The notes under the pieces are model-generated. The model saw only the letters and a program-made list of their open reading frames with translations, searched no databases and was not told where the DNA came from. Shown piece by piece: positions 29,865 through 46,035 of a stretch of 64,000 nt of DNA; position 1 is the stretch's first letter; each line of letters opens with the position of its first letter. The stretch lies in the NCBI RefSeq assembly GCF_021155765.1, contig NC_060105.1, positions 6,012,001 to 6,076,000 of the forward strand, in the 5' to 3' direction. Origin of the DNA: Diprion similis (Eukaryota > Arthropoda > Insecta > Hymenoptera > Diprionidae). A program made the translations under genes and the position numbers.

Positions 29865-30724
29865 ATGATGTCTTCTTACAAGTTGACTTACTTCAATTTT
29901 ACCGGCCTCGGTGAACCTGTCAGGTTCATGCTGAGCTACGCCGGCATCGATTTCGAAGATAAACGGGTCAGCGACGAAGAGTGGCCACAATACAAGCCAC
30001 GTGAGTACAATGCAACCGATTCTTCTACGATCCACGGGGTTTAAATGTAGTTTATTCGACGTGGTCTAAACCGTTTTTATAGTTATGCCAATGGAACAAC
30101 TACCGGTGCTAGAGATCGACGGGAAAAAATATAATCAGTCGTTGGCGATCTGTCGATTAATCGCCAAAAAATCTAACGTCTATGGCCGCGACGATATCGA
30201 AGCATTGCAGATTGACAGTGCTGTCAACAACATCAACGATCTACGACATGGTAAATGCGATTTGGACGTATTTACAGAGTGAATTATTAACGGGAAAACT
30301 AATCGCGACTTGACATTTTTCTCTAGAGATGGCCAACTATTTTTGGAACACTCGACCCGAGTGGACGCCGATTCTGAAAGAGAGAGCGTTTGAACGACTG
30401 GCATTTTACCTTGACAAGTTCGAAGCGATATTGAACGTCAACAACGGTTATTTCGTCAGCAATAAGGCAGGTTTCTGTTTTCCCAAATGACATTTTTTTC
30501 AGGACGTACTGTCGCGATTCTCTTTTAACAACATTTAGTTTTCTTTTTTGCTACAGTTGACGTGGGCAGATATCTTTTTCGCTTCGTTGCATGATTACAT
30601 GTGCTCCATGGCGGAAAGGGATATAACTGCGGATCATCCGAAATTGAAAAATATCGCCAACGAGGTATTCAATCTACCGAACATTAAATCTTACTTGGCT
30701 AATCGCCCGAAAACAAAATTCTAA
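29865..30724 (+). CDS. GstS: Sigma-class glutathione S-transferase with a GC-AG intron (203 aa)
   Basis: Coding exons are 29,865-30,000, 30,083-30,250, 30,327-30,466 and 30,557-30,724. Two adjacent ATGs occur; the second (29,868) aligns with the other MSSYKLTYF starts, and I list the first. Catalytic Tyr, GEPVRFMLSY, WPQYKP, LPVLEIDG and NQSLAICRLIAKK are present. Exon 3 (FWNTRPEWTP..., ending GYFVSNK) meets AAG|GCAGGT, so the last intron must use a GC donor to keep exon 4 (LTWADIFFAS) in frame; the nearest GT would shift it. The helical half is unlike the other plus-strand copies, suggesting a different substrate. A polyadenylation signal lies at 30,828. A relic of a sister copy lies at 26,791. 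Confidence 0.88.
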
Positions 30725-30827
30725 ATTCTTTTTGACGTTGGGTCGTAAGTGAAATGAGATCTGAATCAATCAGCTCACCATCAAGTATTAATTATTACCT
30801 TTTTTTATCAATCGAATTTATGAATGT

Positions 30828-30833
30828 AATAAA
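30828..30833 (+). promoter_or_regulatory. AATAAA polyadenylation signal
   Basis: AATAAA lies 104 nt after the stop codon of the GST ending at 30,724. Confidence 0.6.
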
Positions 30834-30920
30834 AAATACTGAAATCCTGCAGCTCACGATTTTTTAACAAAGCAACAAAAGTCACACAAAGCTTACATTC
30901 AACTGTGAAAAATGGGAGCG

Positions 30921-31225
30921 GACTGTTTCTACAAGTTCGTTTCTCTCGATTCACTCCGAAAAGTTCGCTTCTACGAGTGGCGGTCAAATAATTTAAATTA
31001 AATTAAATTAAATTCAATCAAAATGTACGAAATTGACAATTACATGTATGAGAAACGAACTTGTAGGAACGCCATTTGTAGAAACGAACTTGTAGAGACG
31101 AACTTCTCGATTGTAGTGCCACTTGTAGGAAAGACCCTTTCGGACGAACTTGTAAGACCGCAATTTGTAGAAACGAACTTCTAAGTATCGAAACCTGTAG
31201 AAGCGAAATTGTAGAAACGATACCC
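30921..31225. repeat. Degenerate repeat of GAAACGAACTTGTAG with an inverted arm
   Basis: Variants of GAAACGAACTTGTAG occur about eight times between 31,050 and 31,220. The reverse complement (CTACAAGTTCGTTTC) lies at 30,929-30,943, giving an exact 17-base inverted arm pair with the copy at 31,050-31,066. An (AAATT)n run (about 30,989-31,014) lies between the arms. Homology with 26,990-27,130 resumes on both sides, so the block looks inserted or expanded in this copy only. Confidence 0.65.
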
Positions 31226-31416
31226 TCCCGAAAAAATTTACTTCATATGCATTTCAGACTGCACTGAAGTACACATTCTCATTATTGGATATGGCAAAAA
31301 TACCGGTGATGACAGTTCAATGGTAATCATCATTTGTTAGGCGATAATAATGTTTTACGTAAACTTCATCTTGATACCTGCCCTGCCTTTCCACCACAGA
31401 GCCAGCCTAATCATCA

Positions 31417-31426
31417 TGACTAGTCA
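31417..31426. promoter_or_regulatory. Conserved palindrome TGACTAGTCA, second copy
   Basis: Same 10-base palindrome and TTTTAGGTA context as at 27,460, here 359 bp upstream of the start of a decayed GST copy. Confidence 0.35.
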
Positions 31427-31775
31427 CTTTTAGGTACGACTTGTCGACTTGACGCTTTTTTACTGCTGTAGTCAGTGATACTGTGGTCTTCAGCGAGTGT
31501 TTCAAATATCGTAGACTCGAAGTGATGAATAGATGACTAGTTTTATTTACATGTTCGTATTCACGTAACATTTCATGGTCAGTCCTGTATTCCGTTATTA
31601 TAAGTGATTTGGGTAGACACGGACGATATTCATTATCATCGGTTAGATCGACCAGTATATTCAAAATCTAGGTCGGTTTTAGTCGCGCATAACACGCGCG
31701 TGTTAAGTGAGCCGGAGTTTTTCGTGAAGCTGTGATTAACCATGCAAAAACCTGTAAAGTGACGCGAGACACATC

Positions 31776-32728
31776 ATGTCGAGTTATAAGTTGACTTATT
31801 TCGAATTCGCGGGACTCGCGGAACCTCTGAGGTTCCTTCTTAGCTACGGTGGAATCGATTACGAGGATAATCGTGTGTCTCAGGAAGATTGGCCAGCTTT
31901 CAAACCACGTGAGTATCAAATAGGATTTGGGTTGCTTATTAAAAATAATATCATTTTAGTTGAAAAAAAAATTAAGTGACGGAAACTCTGACATCAAACA
32001 TTGCTTCCTCATTGTCACAGACACCTTTGGGACAAGTTCCGATTCTCAAAGTAGACGGGAAGACGTTGTACCAGATTAAAGCAATCGCTCGCTTTCTCGC
32101 TAACAAAACAATACTTCGAGGTCGATGCTCATATTGAAACTATTTACGATTTAAGGGATCGTAAGTGTAACTGTTTACGAATTCCAACGAATAACGCTTA
32201 TTAACTGATGATGTTCATGATTTTTTGAAAATCTGTTCAACATTCTTATTCTATAGTACTGTTTAACTGGATCCGAGCTGAAGCTCCGGAAAATAAAGTC
32301 GCCAAAGAGGCAGAGATTCGCAAAAAGACAGCTTTTTATTTGGACAAGCTCGAAGTCTCGGTAAAACTAAACGGCGGATATTTTGCTAATGGGAAGATAA
32401 ATTCAAGGTTAATTGTATCAAATGGTCGACACGCAGCGCACTGATGTACTATTACATTTAAGACGTGGGAATGGGAAGTTATTTTTTGTCAATTAGAAAC
32501 TCTCATCTGTTATAACAATTTTTGTAATCTTAACTGACTTCGACGTTCTTTGCTGCAGATATTTTCAAAACACGTGTTATTACGACATAACCTGCAATCG
32601 ACTATCGTGTAATTCGAAGCCACTGCGGACAATAATCGCATCTGTAACGTTTCCCATTACAGTTGTCGCTTGTGGATATTGTTTTCGCTGGATTGAATTA
32701 CGTTTTCAACTATATCGTGGGAAACGAC
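31776..32728 (+). pseudogene. Sigma GST pseudogene, truncated at a duplication border
   Basis: Exon 1 (31,776-31,908) is intact and encodes [20 protein letters not shown]. Exon 2 (about 32,021-32,160) lacks two bases at its acceptor side relative to paralogs and carries a frame-breaking deletion of tens of bases after FLANK, before the YFEVDAHIET-equivalent. Exon 3 (about 32,258-32,394) is recognisable, but its donor is AT instead of GT (AAG|ATAAAT). Exon 4 begins at 32,663 (LSLVDIVFAGLNYVF) and ends abruptly near 32,730, where sequence homologous to 22,769 begins. It is closest to the genes at 27,793 and 35,944. Exon 1 could still be transcribed, but no full GST can be made. Confidence 0.9.
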
Positions 32729-32737
32729 AAGCGTAGT

Positions 32738-35075
<2,338 letters not shown>

Positions 35076-35591
35076 CATTTTGTTCAGGTTTGATTAAACA
35101 TTTTTAAGTTTGGTAGTTTGGGAACCCCATGTAGGGGCAGGTAGTACGAGGGGGAGCCAGTGCTTATACACCTAAGATCTTACCCTGTAAAAGCTGCTGC
35201 AATGTAAACGAAATTTCATGATAAAAAATATCAGTAAATTTCCAAATTATCCTATGAAAGTATTCCATATGTTCAAATTTTCAATTACTGGATAGTCACG
35301 GATCGGCCGTGACTTTTTCTCACAGATTGAGATTCGTGTTCACGAGACAAGTAATCTGCAGGAAATAAAACCATCTTAATTAGAACTGGAGACAATGTTG
35401 TTTTAACTTTTGGCGATGTTCTATTATTGTTATTATATATTATTATTGTTAAGATAAAAAATTCAGCGGCTATACGCACAAATCAACAATGGTTTCATAC
35501 ATGGTAAAAATACCGGTGATAGTAATGTCTTGTGTAATTTTTATCCCGATACCCATTCCGCCTTTTCGTCACGGAAACAGTGTGGCTATTG

Positions 35592-35601
35592 TGACTAGTC
35601 A
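35592..35601. promoter_or_regulatory. Conserved palindrome TGACTAGTCA, third copy
   Basis: Same palindrome followed by ATTTTAGGTATTGC, 352 bp upstream of the GST start at 35,944. Confidence 0.4.
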
Positions 35602-35842
35602 ATTTTAGGTATTGCTTGTAAACTCTCTAGTCTTTCGCTGTAACGAAGAATCGCATTGCCGTTGGTTTTCGGATTATGGTAGTAACTACGCTACGTGACC
35701 GTATGTGAATGTCTAATCATATCCACGCGGCACTTCACGATGTGCCCTGCCTCTTAAAATAGTAAGTCATTTCGATAAGCAAGAACTGCACTGCCATGTC
35801 GAAGACGAACTGACCTTATATATAACGATAGTCCACCTGAAT

Positions 35843-35872
35843 TTTAGCCACATATAACGCGGCAGCGTCAAG
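35843..35872 (+). promoter_or_regulatory. Conserved TATA-containing core promoter of the GST at 35,944
   Basis: TTTAGCCACATATAACGCG then CAGCGTCAAG, matching 27,705-27,734. The TATAA core lies about 90 bp before the ATG. Confidence 0.5.
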
Positions 35873-35925
35873 CGAAGCGAAAAAGCTGTTGGTGGGGCTG
35901 TGATTGATACTGTGAAAACCAGTAG

Positions 35926-37017
<1,092 letters not shown>

Positions 37018-37129
37018 AATTTATTCACAAACGAATTATAACGTGCATCTGTACACGTCGCTGACATTGGTAAAATCGATCGAGCTCATCCCATCGCAAT
37101 TCAGTATTACTATGTATTTGGATAGTAAA

Positions 37130-37135
37130 AATAAA
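37130..37135 (+). promoter_or_regulatory. AATAAA polyadenylation signal
   Basis: AATAAA lies 113 nt after the stop codon of the GST ending at 37,017. Confidence 0.6.
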
Positions 37136-37722
37136 TAAATTGACGCGGAAGTTTTTACCGTGTGCAAAAACTCTAAGCACTCAATGATGCTGTAATCATT
37201 TTCGTCGTCACCAACTCCTCGCTACTTTTTAAAGTATCATTCAGAAATGCTTATTCGACCATCGACCATAAACACTAATTATAGACTCGAAGATCTAAGG
37301 ATTCAACTGTAAACCAGTATTGAAGAATATTCTGGAATCGAGTGATTGCTCAAGGACACGAAGTGCAACGTCGACAGGTAGTTTGTAAGATACATATTGT
37401 TTGTTGGTAACCGGTGGTAATCTAACAGAAACGTGGTTCGAAAGTGGGGATAATTAGAGGCTGGAACATGGCTAGGTGTAGGACCACCACGGTAGACTCA
37501 CCCAAAGGATGGGAGAGTGAAAAGATTTCTGATCTTCGTTGAAATTTTTTTTTTTTATTTACACGACAGTCTCTACATATTTTCTCGCTTCTTATATAGC
37601 CAGGTAACGCGTTGTTGGAATTTTGAATCAATACAGCCGGAATAATCGTATAATATAATATAATAAATAGAGAATGAATATAATTCTCGTGTCTTTGATC
37701 AAGTGTGTCGTTATCAGACACC

Positions 37723-38986
37723 ATGACGAGCTACAAGTTGATTTATATTGCAATTTCCGGTTTCGCCGGACCGATCAGGTACCTTCTGAGCTACGTAGAC
37801 ATCGACTTCGAGGATAAGCGCATAACTCAGGAGGCTTGGCCGGCGCTCAAACCACGTAAGTGGAGAAATTGGCCTTTCGCAGGAGACGACAAATCTTCGA
37901 ACAGGCTTTTACGTTATCTGAAAGCAATTCTGTAAAAAAATTACATCCGTGTTTCACCTTATCGTGTACTTGCTCAGTAATGCCCTTGGAACAGGTTCCG
38001 GTTCTTAAAATTGATGGAAAAACGTTATATCAGTCCAACGCTATCCCCCACTTCCTTGTCAAGAAATTCAACCTACCATGCAGCAATGACTTTGAGGTAT
38101 TTAAGGTAGACGCGACTCTCGAAACCATCGGCGATTCTAGACCAAGTAGGTCTATTCTGATTCTATTCGACCTTGGAATTAAAATCCAATATTTAGTTGT
38201 ATATGTGCGAAATGAACGGTTTGAATCAATTCACAGTCTGTTTTTGACGATTTCACAACCATTATTTGATAAATCGTAGAACCCAGTATGCCGAGAAGGA
38301 ATTGAGTTCGACACAGTCATCACGTAGAAAATACTTAAAACCAGACACTGGCTTCATCTTTACAGCCGAAGCTAATCAGAGAGTCAAGAAAGCTTTGAAG
38401 CCAGCTGATTAAATACGTGCAGATGCGATAAAATTTTCTTATCGTAGATTTCAGCGGAATATTGATACAATAACCGAACAACTTTGTTGCATGTGAAGTG
38501 CATCGATATATCGATCGTGTAGCAAGGATTTTGTTATCAACATACAAAATATTTTTTTCTGACAAAACTCTACTATCTGTGAGCTCCATCGATACCTAAT
38601 TCTCTTGCATTGTTTCAAACCTTTGTCTTAACCCTCTCGTCTACACTTGAAAAGCACTTGAAAAGTTACACTCCTGCAAAGTGAATCTTCTCGCCTTTCT
38701 GTCATCTTCTTTAAATGATTATTTACTGAATATAGATATCGCATTTGTGTTTGCATATTCTTACTCACGACATTCTGACCATTCCATTCCACAAATAAAA
38801 TCATAAGAACAAATGCTCTGAAACAGTTTTATAACCTTCGATTGATTTTCTGGCACAATTATCGATCGCCTATTTTTGAAAGGACTTCTTAACAGATTAT
38901 TTAACCTAAAAAATCTTGTTCAGAAAGTCAATGCTTCACCGGGTATCAATTCTCACATTGCTAAGTGTCCGAAAACGCTTTGTTGA
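37723..38986 (+). pseudogene. Sigma GST pseudogene lacking exon 3 and most of exon 4
   Basis: Exon 1 (37,723-37,855; MTSYKLIYIAISGFAGPIRY) and exon 2 (37,978-38,145; VPVLKIDG, YQSNAIPHFLVKKF) keep open frames and splice sites. Even so, the usual F after the catalytic Tyr is I, the E of AEP is G, and the end of exon 2 is altered (GDSRP for GDLRQ). No exon 3 is found. Where it should be lies DNA matching 42,236-42,510. A 3' part of exon 4 (about 38,879-38,986) ends PKTLC-stop but has a one-base deletion near DYL and no acceptor. It is closest to the gene at 39,619, whose upstream DNA also matches. Confidence 0.87.
38230..38510. repeat. Dispersed repeat, copy inside a broken GST
   Basis: Matches 42,236-42,510 in the same orientation: both have CCGAGAAGGAAT/TCGAGAAGGAAT, ATCATCACGTAGAA, AACCAGACAC(T/A)GGCTTCATC and CAG(C/T)TGATTAAATAC. 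It occupies the place of the missing exon 3 of the pseudogene at 37,723. It may be a transposon fragment or duplicated intergenic DNA. Confidence 0.75.
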
Positions 38987-39567
38987 AATTTATTTGCAAC
39001 CGGACTGCAATATGCATCTGTACACGTTGCTAAGGTTGGTGAAACCGATCAAGCTCATCTCATCTAAATTCAATAGTTATGCAATTGGGTAATAAGAATA
39101 CATAACACGACGAATAAATTTTTGCCGTGCGCAAAACTTTCAATCATTTGTCATCTTTTCATCAACTCCTCGGTTCTTTTTGCTCCGAAAAAATTATCAT
39201 TCAGAAATGCTTGTGCAAATTTGACCATGAGCAGAAATTATAGAGGACACTAATCGCAACGTCGAATGTCAGTTTATTATACGAGTAGTCGTCGGGCTAT
39301 AGATATGCATGTTGGCCGTCTGTAACCGGCGCCGATCTCGACCAGAAACGTGGTTCAAAAGTGGGATGATTAGACGGTAGAACGAGACTAGGTGTATCGC
39401 TACCACGGTTGGTCGACAAGGATGGAAGAGTGGAAAAATATTGTGATCTACGTCACGGTCGGTCCGTCCGTCCTTTCTCGATGCTTCTGGCCACATAACG
39501 CGCAGCCGGCATTAGAGTCAGAGCTGCCTGTGAGTTGAGTTGAACGTCAACAGAACAGTGGTGATAA

Positions 39568-41092
<1,525 letters not shown>

Positions 41093-41135
41093 ACGGGATG
41101 CGAAAGCTCATATCGATTACGTGTTTTAAATCTAG

Positions 41136-41141
41136 AATAAA
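41136..41141 (+). promoter_or_regulatory. AATAAA polyadenylation signal
   Basis: AATAAA lies 44 nt after the stop codon of the GST ending at 41,092; a second AATAAA lies near 41,365. Confidence 0.6.
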
Positions 41142-42235
41142 TCAGCTTACACGTCATACATAGAGTCGGTAACAACCACTCGATCCATTCGACGAATCGG
41201 AGTATTATAAGATGATAGTTTCTAGGTTTCTTCATCTGAAAAGTATGTTATTTTAAACCATGAAAAAATTTGAACTAGAATTAGGCGCTTTTTATTTTTT
41301 ACTCGTTTTGTATTATTTCAACCTATAACAGACATTTTATACGACGCATTTTATCAGCAATGTTGAATAAAGAAAACAAGCAAGAAGTGCCGAATTGGAG
41401 TCTGTGACTCGCCGATTTTGTTTTATTTATCATTCTTCACGAGACCGTTTGCTTTATTTGCATGAAAATTTCATTATATAATATTTAATATTCATATCAA
41501 ACTGACCAACGAGTTTTTGATCAATATTCGTCTACCTCCCAACATGTAATTAATTGCATCACCCCTCTGTGAAAACTAAAAATCTCTACACTCACATACA
41601 AAAGAATTTCTTTTCTTTTAATTACTAGAAAATAGTAAAGTGTGCATCGTGACTATGACATTTTGAATATTATCAGAATTGCATGAGAACATGGTACAAG
41701 CAACTGTTCAGTGTGATTAAGTTGTCACTTTCTTTACCTTTCTAAGTTTGTTCAGTCGAATAAGGCCTTATTTTATACAAAATTATGTCCACCTTGTATT
41801 TTTTCATAATAATGCAATTTTATTTCGGCAATTATACAAGCTAGGAGCAATCGCGTAGAGCGTCAATTACGTCTGATGACGAGAATCTCGTTTCTGCTGT
41901 AGTCGTTGAACCACCGCTTATTCGATTATCGGTCTGTGACCCATCGCTGGGGTTAGACATAGCAAGTAAATGCTTCGTCGCTCCATAGTTGCTTATCGTG
42001 TCAGAATATAATAAATTGTGATTACGCTTTTACGTTATTATACATTTTTATAAGATTCAGAGGAAGTTTTTTCACAAAGATTCGAACTTCGTTGAACAAG
42101 TTTTTTCTGCTAATTACGTGTTTCGTTTTGCTGCACGATGCGCAATCAACGATGCCGTTGACAGATCTGCAGAAACCGAAGAAGCTATTGAAAATTTCAG
42201 AAATATTCTCACCTGTGAAGTCCGTAACCTTCACT

Positions 42236-42510
42236 GGATTTCACAGTTCATTCTTGACGATTTCGCAATTCACAATTTGATAAACCGTGGTATCTAGTAT
42301 GTCGAGAAGGAATCGATTTTGACACAATCATCACGTAGAACGTACTCAAAACCAGACACAGGCTTCATCTTTTTACCTGATGATAAATAGAGAGTTAAGA
42401 AAGTCTCGAAGCCAGTTGATTAAATACACGTGAATATGATAAAAGTTTCTTATCGTATAGATTTTAGCGGAATATTGCTGGAACAACGGATTCGCTTTGT
42501 TACATGTGAT
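42236..42510. repeat. Dispersed repeat, second copy, upstream of the last GST
   Basis: Pairs with 38,230-38,510. Here it is intergenic, about 550 bp before the gene at 43,064. Confidence 0.7.
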
Positions 42511-42960
42511 CTGCACGGAAACAGAAACTTATGTTTCAATCATTCTAGAAACTCGCGAAAACTGAGTGATTTTGGGAAACCATTGTCGATCGTTTATTTT
42601 TGATATCCGCAACTTAATGAAAACTAGTTACAACGTAACTGAGTTCGTGATAATTCAACCAGTTGTTAAAATTCCATATCATTCCCCGGCAACATCAGAT
42701 CCGCATATATTCAAATACATACTCGCTGTAATCGATTACGCAATGACGTAATCCGTGAAAAAACAAAACAGGAGTATTATCGCATATCGTATGTTTTTTA
42801 GCGACGGAATGCGATCTATCCATGCAAACTTGTTTTAATCGCGATTTCTTTCATCATCGGCTCATTTTTTTCGAACAGAAAATCGCTGCTGCGGGGGTAG
42901 ATAAGACCAAACTAAACCCATGCAGGCGGAACGAGTCCGATAAGGCTGCAACACCACTGT

Positions 42961-42967
42961 TATATAA
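42961..42967 (+). promoter_or_regulatory. Probable TATA box of the last GST gene
   Basis: TATATAA about 100 bp before the ATG at 43,064. It would give a 5' untranslated region of roughly 75 nt without an intron. Confidence 0.45.
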
Positions 42968-43063
42968 CGGAGATCCCCCCAAGTCCCATCGCATTTCGTG
43001 TGAGCATCGAGCGAGGCTAGAGCGTCTTCAAGAACCAGAGTCTTCCATTCCTCCAAATCCACC

Positions 43064-43991
43064 ATGTCGAACTACAAACTGACTTACTTCAACCTTGCCG
43101 GACTTGGAGAGCCGATCAGGTTCCTACTGAGCTACGGTGGCGCGAAATTCGAGGACAAACGCATCACCCACGATATTTGGCCGCAATTCAAATCCCGTGA
43201 GTAGAAACTAGTTTTGATTAAAAAAAGACTTCCCCCATTCCTCTCGTTTTGTTCGACCATATATCGAGGATCGTCCCTCTCTTCGCAGAGACTCCTCTGG
43301 AACAGCTCCCGATTCTCGAAGTCGATGGAAAGACGCTCTACCAGTCGAACCCGATCGCTCGATTCCTTGCCAAGAAGTTCAACCTCTTCGGCAGCTCCGA
43401 CTTCGAGGCCTTCGAGGTTGACGCCACCTTGGAAACCATCAGCGACCTGAGACAGGGTGAGTGCGAGCGACCGAGTCGTCTAATCCAAACCAGTTCCCCC
43501 TTTTTCCGTGTTCTAACATGCTGAAATGCTCGTTTCTTAGTGCTCGCAAAATGGGGATTCACCGCTGATGCAGCGCAGAAGTCCGCCGCTGAGGCTGAAA
43601 CTTTCCAGAAGGTTGCCTTCTACTTGGGCAAGTTCGAGACCACCGTTAAGAAGAACGGAGGATACTTTGTTGGTGGCAAGGTACGTTGGTCGCTTTTCTT
43701 ATCATGGCTGGTTTTGATGAGCGCTGCGTCACTTGATCTTGTTGTGTCCTACGTGAAACCGATTTTTCATCACATCACTTCTACAATCTCCTCGTTGTTC
43801 ATTTCGCAACTTTGTCATTCCAGTTGTCGGCCGCTGATATTGTCTTCGCTGGATTCAGCCCCTTCTTCTCGTACTTGGCAGGCAAAGACATTCTCGTGGG
43901 TTACCCCAGCCTGAAGAGTCTCGTTGACAAAGTTGTTTCTCAGCCCAGTATCAAAGCCTACATTGCCAAGCGTCCCAAGACGGACTTCTAA
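43064..43991 (+). CDS. GstS: Sigma-class glutathione S-transferase, intact (202 aa), GC-richer codons
   Basis: Coding exons are 43,064-43,196, 43,289-43,456, 43,541-43,680 and 43,824-43,991 (609 nt; phases 1, 1, 0). The product starts MSNYKLTYFNLAGLGEPIRF with catalytic Tyr8, then LPILEVDG and YQSNPIARFLAKKF. The helical domain has LAKWGFTADAAQKSA, GYFVGGK, LSAADIVFAGFSPFF and ends RPKTDF. ATG context is ACCATGT. Codons end in C or G far more often than in the other copies (AAG, CTC, TTC, GCC), which fits high expression. It is followed by unique DNA, with AATAAA at 44,161. It may be the main, conserved sigma GST of the species; that is inference. No defects are seen. Confidence 0.95.
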
Positions 43992-44160
43992 GGACGATGT
44001 CAAGCGATGTGCGATCAAAGACGAATGACGGAGTGAGCGAAAGAGAAAAAACACCTTCACTTTTCACGAACGAACGAAAAACTGAAATTCTTTAAGATCT
44101 CTTCCAACGATTTTACCGAATGAATTTTACGAATTTTGGTACGTGTCTGACGTTCAGAAA

Positions 44161-44166
44161 AATAAA
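44161..44166 (+). promoter_or_regulatory. AATAAA polyadenylation signal
   Basis: AATAAA lies 170 nt after the stop codon of the GST ending at 43,991. Confidence 0.6.
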
Positions 44167-46035
44167 AATAACGTTTTTAATATATGTTGAGAAATAATGC
44201 GTATCTTGATCAATCACCCGGCTGGCTGAAAATACACTAGATTAAAATTACAACCTGGGGAAAATTTTTAACCCGACACAATTCGCCAGTTAATACTTTA
44301 ATATCTTCCCCGACAATATCTTATCCCATGTTTAATAATCCCGCATAACCGTCTATATTTTACTGCTGTTATGATTATCGCCTTGAGCAAATAAACAGTC
44401 AGTGGTATCATTAAGGTTCACGTTTAGCCGGCGAGAAATTCTCAGCTTGAAAATTAGTTACCCTCAAGCTTACGCAGAATCCAACTTTACAACGGCAGTG
44501 ATTGTGTCTGCGCCTAATTTCGGATTTGATAACCATGCCTCGCGCGATTTAACAACGACATTAAAATTTTTAATCTACACCCATTAGCGTTTGCCAAACT
44601 TTTGTCTACAATAAATACGAAAGTGTCGCAACACAGCCTCGAAAATATTCAAGATAAAATTCGTTGATTCTTATTAATGCAGATGCAACGTGTCATGATC
44701 GTAGCCTCTCTGACTTTCATAGTTTGCTTTGGTCCTCGGTGTTTTCCTCGCGCCAAACCATCCGTGATATCAACAGGTACAGCAGGTAGGTAGAAACATT
44801 CGATACGCGCGCCATCTTTGTATCGGAAACGATTTCTGAACTCAAACAACTCGCACACTTCGTACGAGACGGTCGCCGAGTTCGCAAACGCTTACCGAGT
44901 GCTTCCAAATAATTCATTATTGTTTCGAGGGTGCGTAGATCGTGATTGGTGAGTGAGTTATCAGGTGTTTTCTGTGTTCAACCGAAAACGACTGCGATGG
45001 ATACACGAGCTGCGAGTCGTTGATCTTTGTAAGTATGAAGTTACAAATCGTTTCACTTGTTGATGATTATTATTTTGTTTCGTCTCTGCTCCTCTGGTCA
45101 ATTATTCTGTGTCGAATATTTCCATGCGATTTTATTTATCTCAACGATTTCAATATCGCGGAGACCTTGACCCTCCGAGGAGGTAATGGGGCCCGAATTT
45201 ATCAGCTCTGACAGACTGACCCGAATCGTCGTAATCGGTGATTGCGTATCTTTGCTTGGGTACTTCGCAAGATTGCTTTTCAACTTATTCCAAGATGTAA
45301 TTGTATCGCAAATTTGTGTTATGAGAGCAGAAATAAAATGTGATTAGCACACGTAACTCGTTGCAGAGATATTTTGTGGGGTATTATTAAAGTCATTGGT
45401 CTGCGTTATTTCAGACATTAATTATCTGTACTGATTGTATAATTTATTCAACAATGTAGTCGACTTTTTCACGAATAGACACATTCACGGGTACAATTGG
45501 TCTACGTATATACAAATCGTACTTACGTACGACGTGATTATGCGGTACGTCGTGCAGACGGATATAACTATAGTTATTATAATAAATACACAAATTTCGC
45601 CGGTCGAATGCCAATTAGCGCCTGCTAATTGTTTATTATATATTATTATGATGACATATAAAAATAAATAAATTACTTACATTCTGTTTTCATCAGATAT
45701 TAATACATGTATTATAGACAAGTTTTTACAATTTTGATAAAAATCGACTTCGCCTTAATCGCGAATTCTGGAACTACAGGACTAGCGAATGCTCTAAGAA
45801 TATACTCACAGAATTACTCTTTCTTTCAACACGTTTAACGAACCCTTGCGTAAAAACCACGCGAACGTGTTTCACATGATGCTATAATTTGAGGAATACA
45901 AATTCCTATACTCTCCTTGTATCATCGAAACTTTGGCTTTAAAAGAACATCACGCAACATCCTGAAGCTGTTACAGTAAAACTTTGAGAATAATATTATA
46001 TCAGATTTCAGGTTCACAAAAAGTAAGTTTACAAA
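44167..46035. other. 1.9 kb between GST cluster and receptor gene
   Basis: AT-rich intergenic DNA. No confident gene is present. The only item of note is a short plus-strand ORF at 44,683 with a signal-peptide-like start. Confidence 0.5.
44683..44793 (+). other. 36-codon ORF with signal-peptide-like N-terminus, uncertain
   Basis: The ATG directly follows a splice-acceptor-like TTATTAATGCAG. The translation starts MQRVMIVASLTFIVCFGP, a short basic end then a hydrophobic core as in secretory signals, followed by a basic tail. A possible donor, GCAG|GTAGGT, precedes the stop, so it could be a first coding exon of a secreted peptide. I found no matching second exon. It may be chance. Confidence 0.15.

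Noticed and set aside
44717-44917. Minus-strand ORF with LEALGKR, reminiscent of a neuropeptide precursor
   Set aside because: It has a single dibasic site, no signal peptide and no repeated peptide; the resemblance is too weak.
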